Assembly (NCBI GenBank): GCA_964429355.1
Contig: CAYSCH010000489.1
Coordinates: 1-6,318 of the forward strand
Length of the DNA: 6,318 nt
Origin: JAAYAY01 sp964429355
GTDB lineage: Bacteria > Planctomycetota > Planctomycetia > Pirellulales > Thermoguttaceae
Direction: 5' to 3'
Shown: in pieces, positions 5,824 through 6,318 of the stretch
How positions within the stretch are numbered: position 1 is the stretch's first letter
How the letters are laid out: every line of letters starts with the position of its first letter
Program-made: the position numbers and the translations under genes
The notes under the pieces: generated by a model
What the model was told of the DNA's origin: nothing
The model's database searches: none
What the model saw: the letters and a program-made list of their open reading frames with translations, nothing else

Positions 5824-5970
5824 TTGCCGCCGTCGAACACGGCGTACCACTTCGGCGACTTCTCGAAAGACAACACCGAAGGTCTGCTCACAGAATTACC
5901 TTGCGGTGTCGAGATGGAATGGGCGAGGTTCATCGACCTCGACTCACTTCGAGAGATTCACCGCCGCTAA
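5824..5970 (+). CDS. Possible very small gene or C-terminal remnant of a lost gene
   Basis: The plus strand has a frame ending in TAA at 5968-5970 with a natural protein composition, for example AYHFGDFSKDNTEGLL followed by EMEWARFIDLDSLREIHRR. Over the last 45 codons I count GC of about 56%, 40% and 71% at codon positions 1, 2 and 3, the usual signature of real coding sequence in a GC-rich genome. The only start codon between the 5' end of the minus-strand TPR-alphaCTD gene and this stretch is a TTG at 5824, which would give 48 residues. It has AGG only directly before it and GGGAG 17 bases upstream, so initiation is doubtful. Further upstream the frame is antisense to the TPR-alphaCTD gene and looks like its shadow. 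I do not recognise the family. A truncated gene tail left by rearrangement is as likely as an intact mini-gene. Confidence 0.35.
   Translation: MPPSNTAYHFGDFSKDNTEGLLTELPCGVEMEWARFIDLDSLREIHRR
5924..5941. repeat. Short inverted repeat upstream of the TPR-alphaCTD gene
   Basis: CGAGGT and ACCTCG are perfect 6-bp arms around TCATCG. It lies about 150 bases upstream of the ATG of the TPR-alphaCTD gene but also inside the coding-looking stretch 5824-5970, so it may be incidental. Confidence 0.2.
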
Positions 5971-6059
5971 GGAATACCGCCCTCATCTTTCCCCTCGCAC
6001 ACCGACACAACTACAAGGGAGATTGGGCCGGCTATCTTGGAACCGGAAACCAAAAAAAG

Positions 6060-6132
6060 AGCCAGCGGTGGGAGTTGAACCCGCAACCCCAGCATTACGA
6101 ATGCTGTGCTCTGCCGATTGAGCTACGCTGGC
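6060..6132 (-). tRNA. tRNA-Thr (anticodon CGT, reads ACG)
   Basis: A full cloverleaf folds on the minus strand. The acceptor is GCCAGCG/CGCTGGC, the D arm is GCTC-AATCGGCA-GAGC, the anticodon arm is CAGCA-TTCGTAA-TGCTG, and the T loop is TTCAACT. The loop reads TT-CGT-AA, so the anticodon is CGT at 6097-6099 and the amino acid is threonine. The first pairs G1-C72 and C2-G71 agree with known bacterial threonine identity elements. The T stem (GCGGG with CCCAC) has one C-A mismatch at the second pair (6083 and 6069). The discriminator is U (from 6060), no CCA is encoded, and a run of seven T follows on the transcript strand (6058-6052). The downstream gene on the same strand begins 280 bases later. 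Confidence 0.95.
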
Positions 6133-6143
6133 CGAAACGCGAC

Positions 6144-6171
6144 ATTTCAGCGCCGCTGCCGAAACCGCCAA
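6144..6171 (-). promoter_or_regulatory. Candidate promoter of tRNA-Thr
   Basis: On the minus strand TTGGCG (6171-6166, 4 of 6 matches to TTGACA) and TGAAAT (6149-6144, 4 of 6 to TATAAT) are 16 bases apart. The -10 ends 11 bases before the mature tRNA, which would give the short leader common for tRNA genes. Sequence match is modest, so position is the main argument. Confidence 0.3.
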
Positions 6172-6318
6172 CTGCGCACTTCCATGCCCGTGGAGACCCC
6201 ACGTTTTGTCAGGGCTTCTTCACGCCGAATACACAAATATATCGGCTCCCCCCAGTTCCCACAAGGCGATCAACTGCCCCTTGCGGGGAAAGGACTCACC
6301 CGGCAGTCGGCTCAACCC

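Noticed and set aside
5906..6121. Plus-strand frame running through the tRNA, with a product containing EPAVGVEPATPALRM
   Set aside because: This kind of peptide is a common false call produced by reading antisense through a tRNA gene.
6052..6132. tRNA 3' end as an integration site for a mobile element
   Set aside because: No second copy of the tRNA 3' end and no integrase or other mobile gene is present in the window.
6189..6207. Small hairpin CGTGG-AGACC-CCACG followed by TTTT on the plus strand
   Set aside because: The stem is only 5 bp and the T run 4, and no convincing plus-strand gene ends nearby.
6277..6288. CCCC-TTGC-GGGG hairpin near the right edge
   Set aside because: A four-pair stem without a T tract on either strand is within chance expectation for GC-rich sequence.

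Overview
The window reads like a piece of a moderately GC-rich chromosome from a planctomycete (Planctomycetota). The main clues are the tail of a BBP7-like outer-membrane barrel on the left edge, a protein that joins TPR repeats to two RNA polymerase alpha C-terminal domains (an architecture I associate with this phylum), an HDOD protein, weak or absent Shine-Dalgarno sequences at several starts, and wide spacers between genes. The assignment comes from protein character only; no rRNA or other phylogenetic marker is present.

Layout, left to right. The 3' end of a plus-strand barrel gene (2-442) is followed by a strong intrinsic terminator (619-658). A minus-strand gene for a small TPR protein (714-1232) follows, then about 500 bases in which no gene is convincing (1233-1739). 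Next is a minus-strand HDOD signalling-type protein (1740-2657) and a roughly 300-base spacer. A small plus-strand membrane protein gene (2965-3291) then runs convergently into tgt, the queuosine tRNA-guanine transglycosylase (3342-4505, minus). tgt overlaps by 8 bases, or follows within 13 bases of, the TPR/double-alphaCTD gene (4498-5778, minus), so these two are very probably one transcription unit. Upstream of that pair lies a short plus-strand stretch with a clear coding signature (5824-5970), either a very small gene or the tail of a broken one. Beyond it is a minus-strand tRNA-Thr with anticodon CGT (6060-6132).

The right half is linked by gene expression: a tRNA, a tRNA-modifying enzyme, and a probable transcription-associated protein whose alphaCTD modules could touch DNA or RNA polymerase. 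Tgt modifies Asn/Asp/His/Tyr tRNAs, so the neighbouring tRNA-Thr is not its substrate. The left half holds unrelated surface, TPR and signalling genes. I see no mobile element, CRISPR array, phage gene or defence cassette. The most interesting points are the TPR-alphaCTD-alphaCTD protein, a eukaryote-like residue pattern in the Tgt base-binding pocket, and the coding-looking remnant at 5824-5970.
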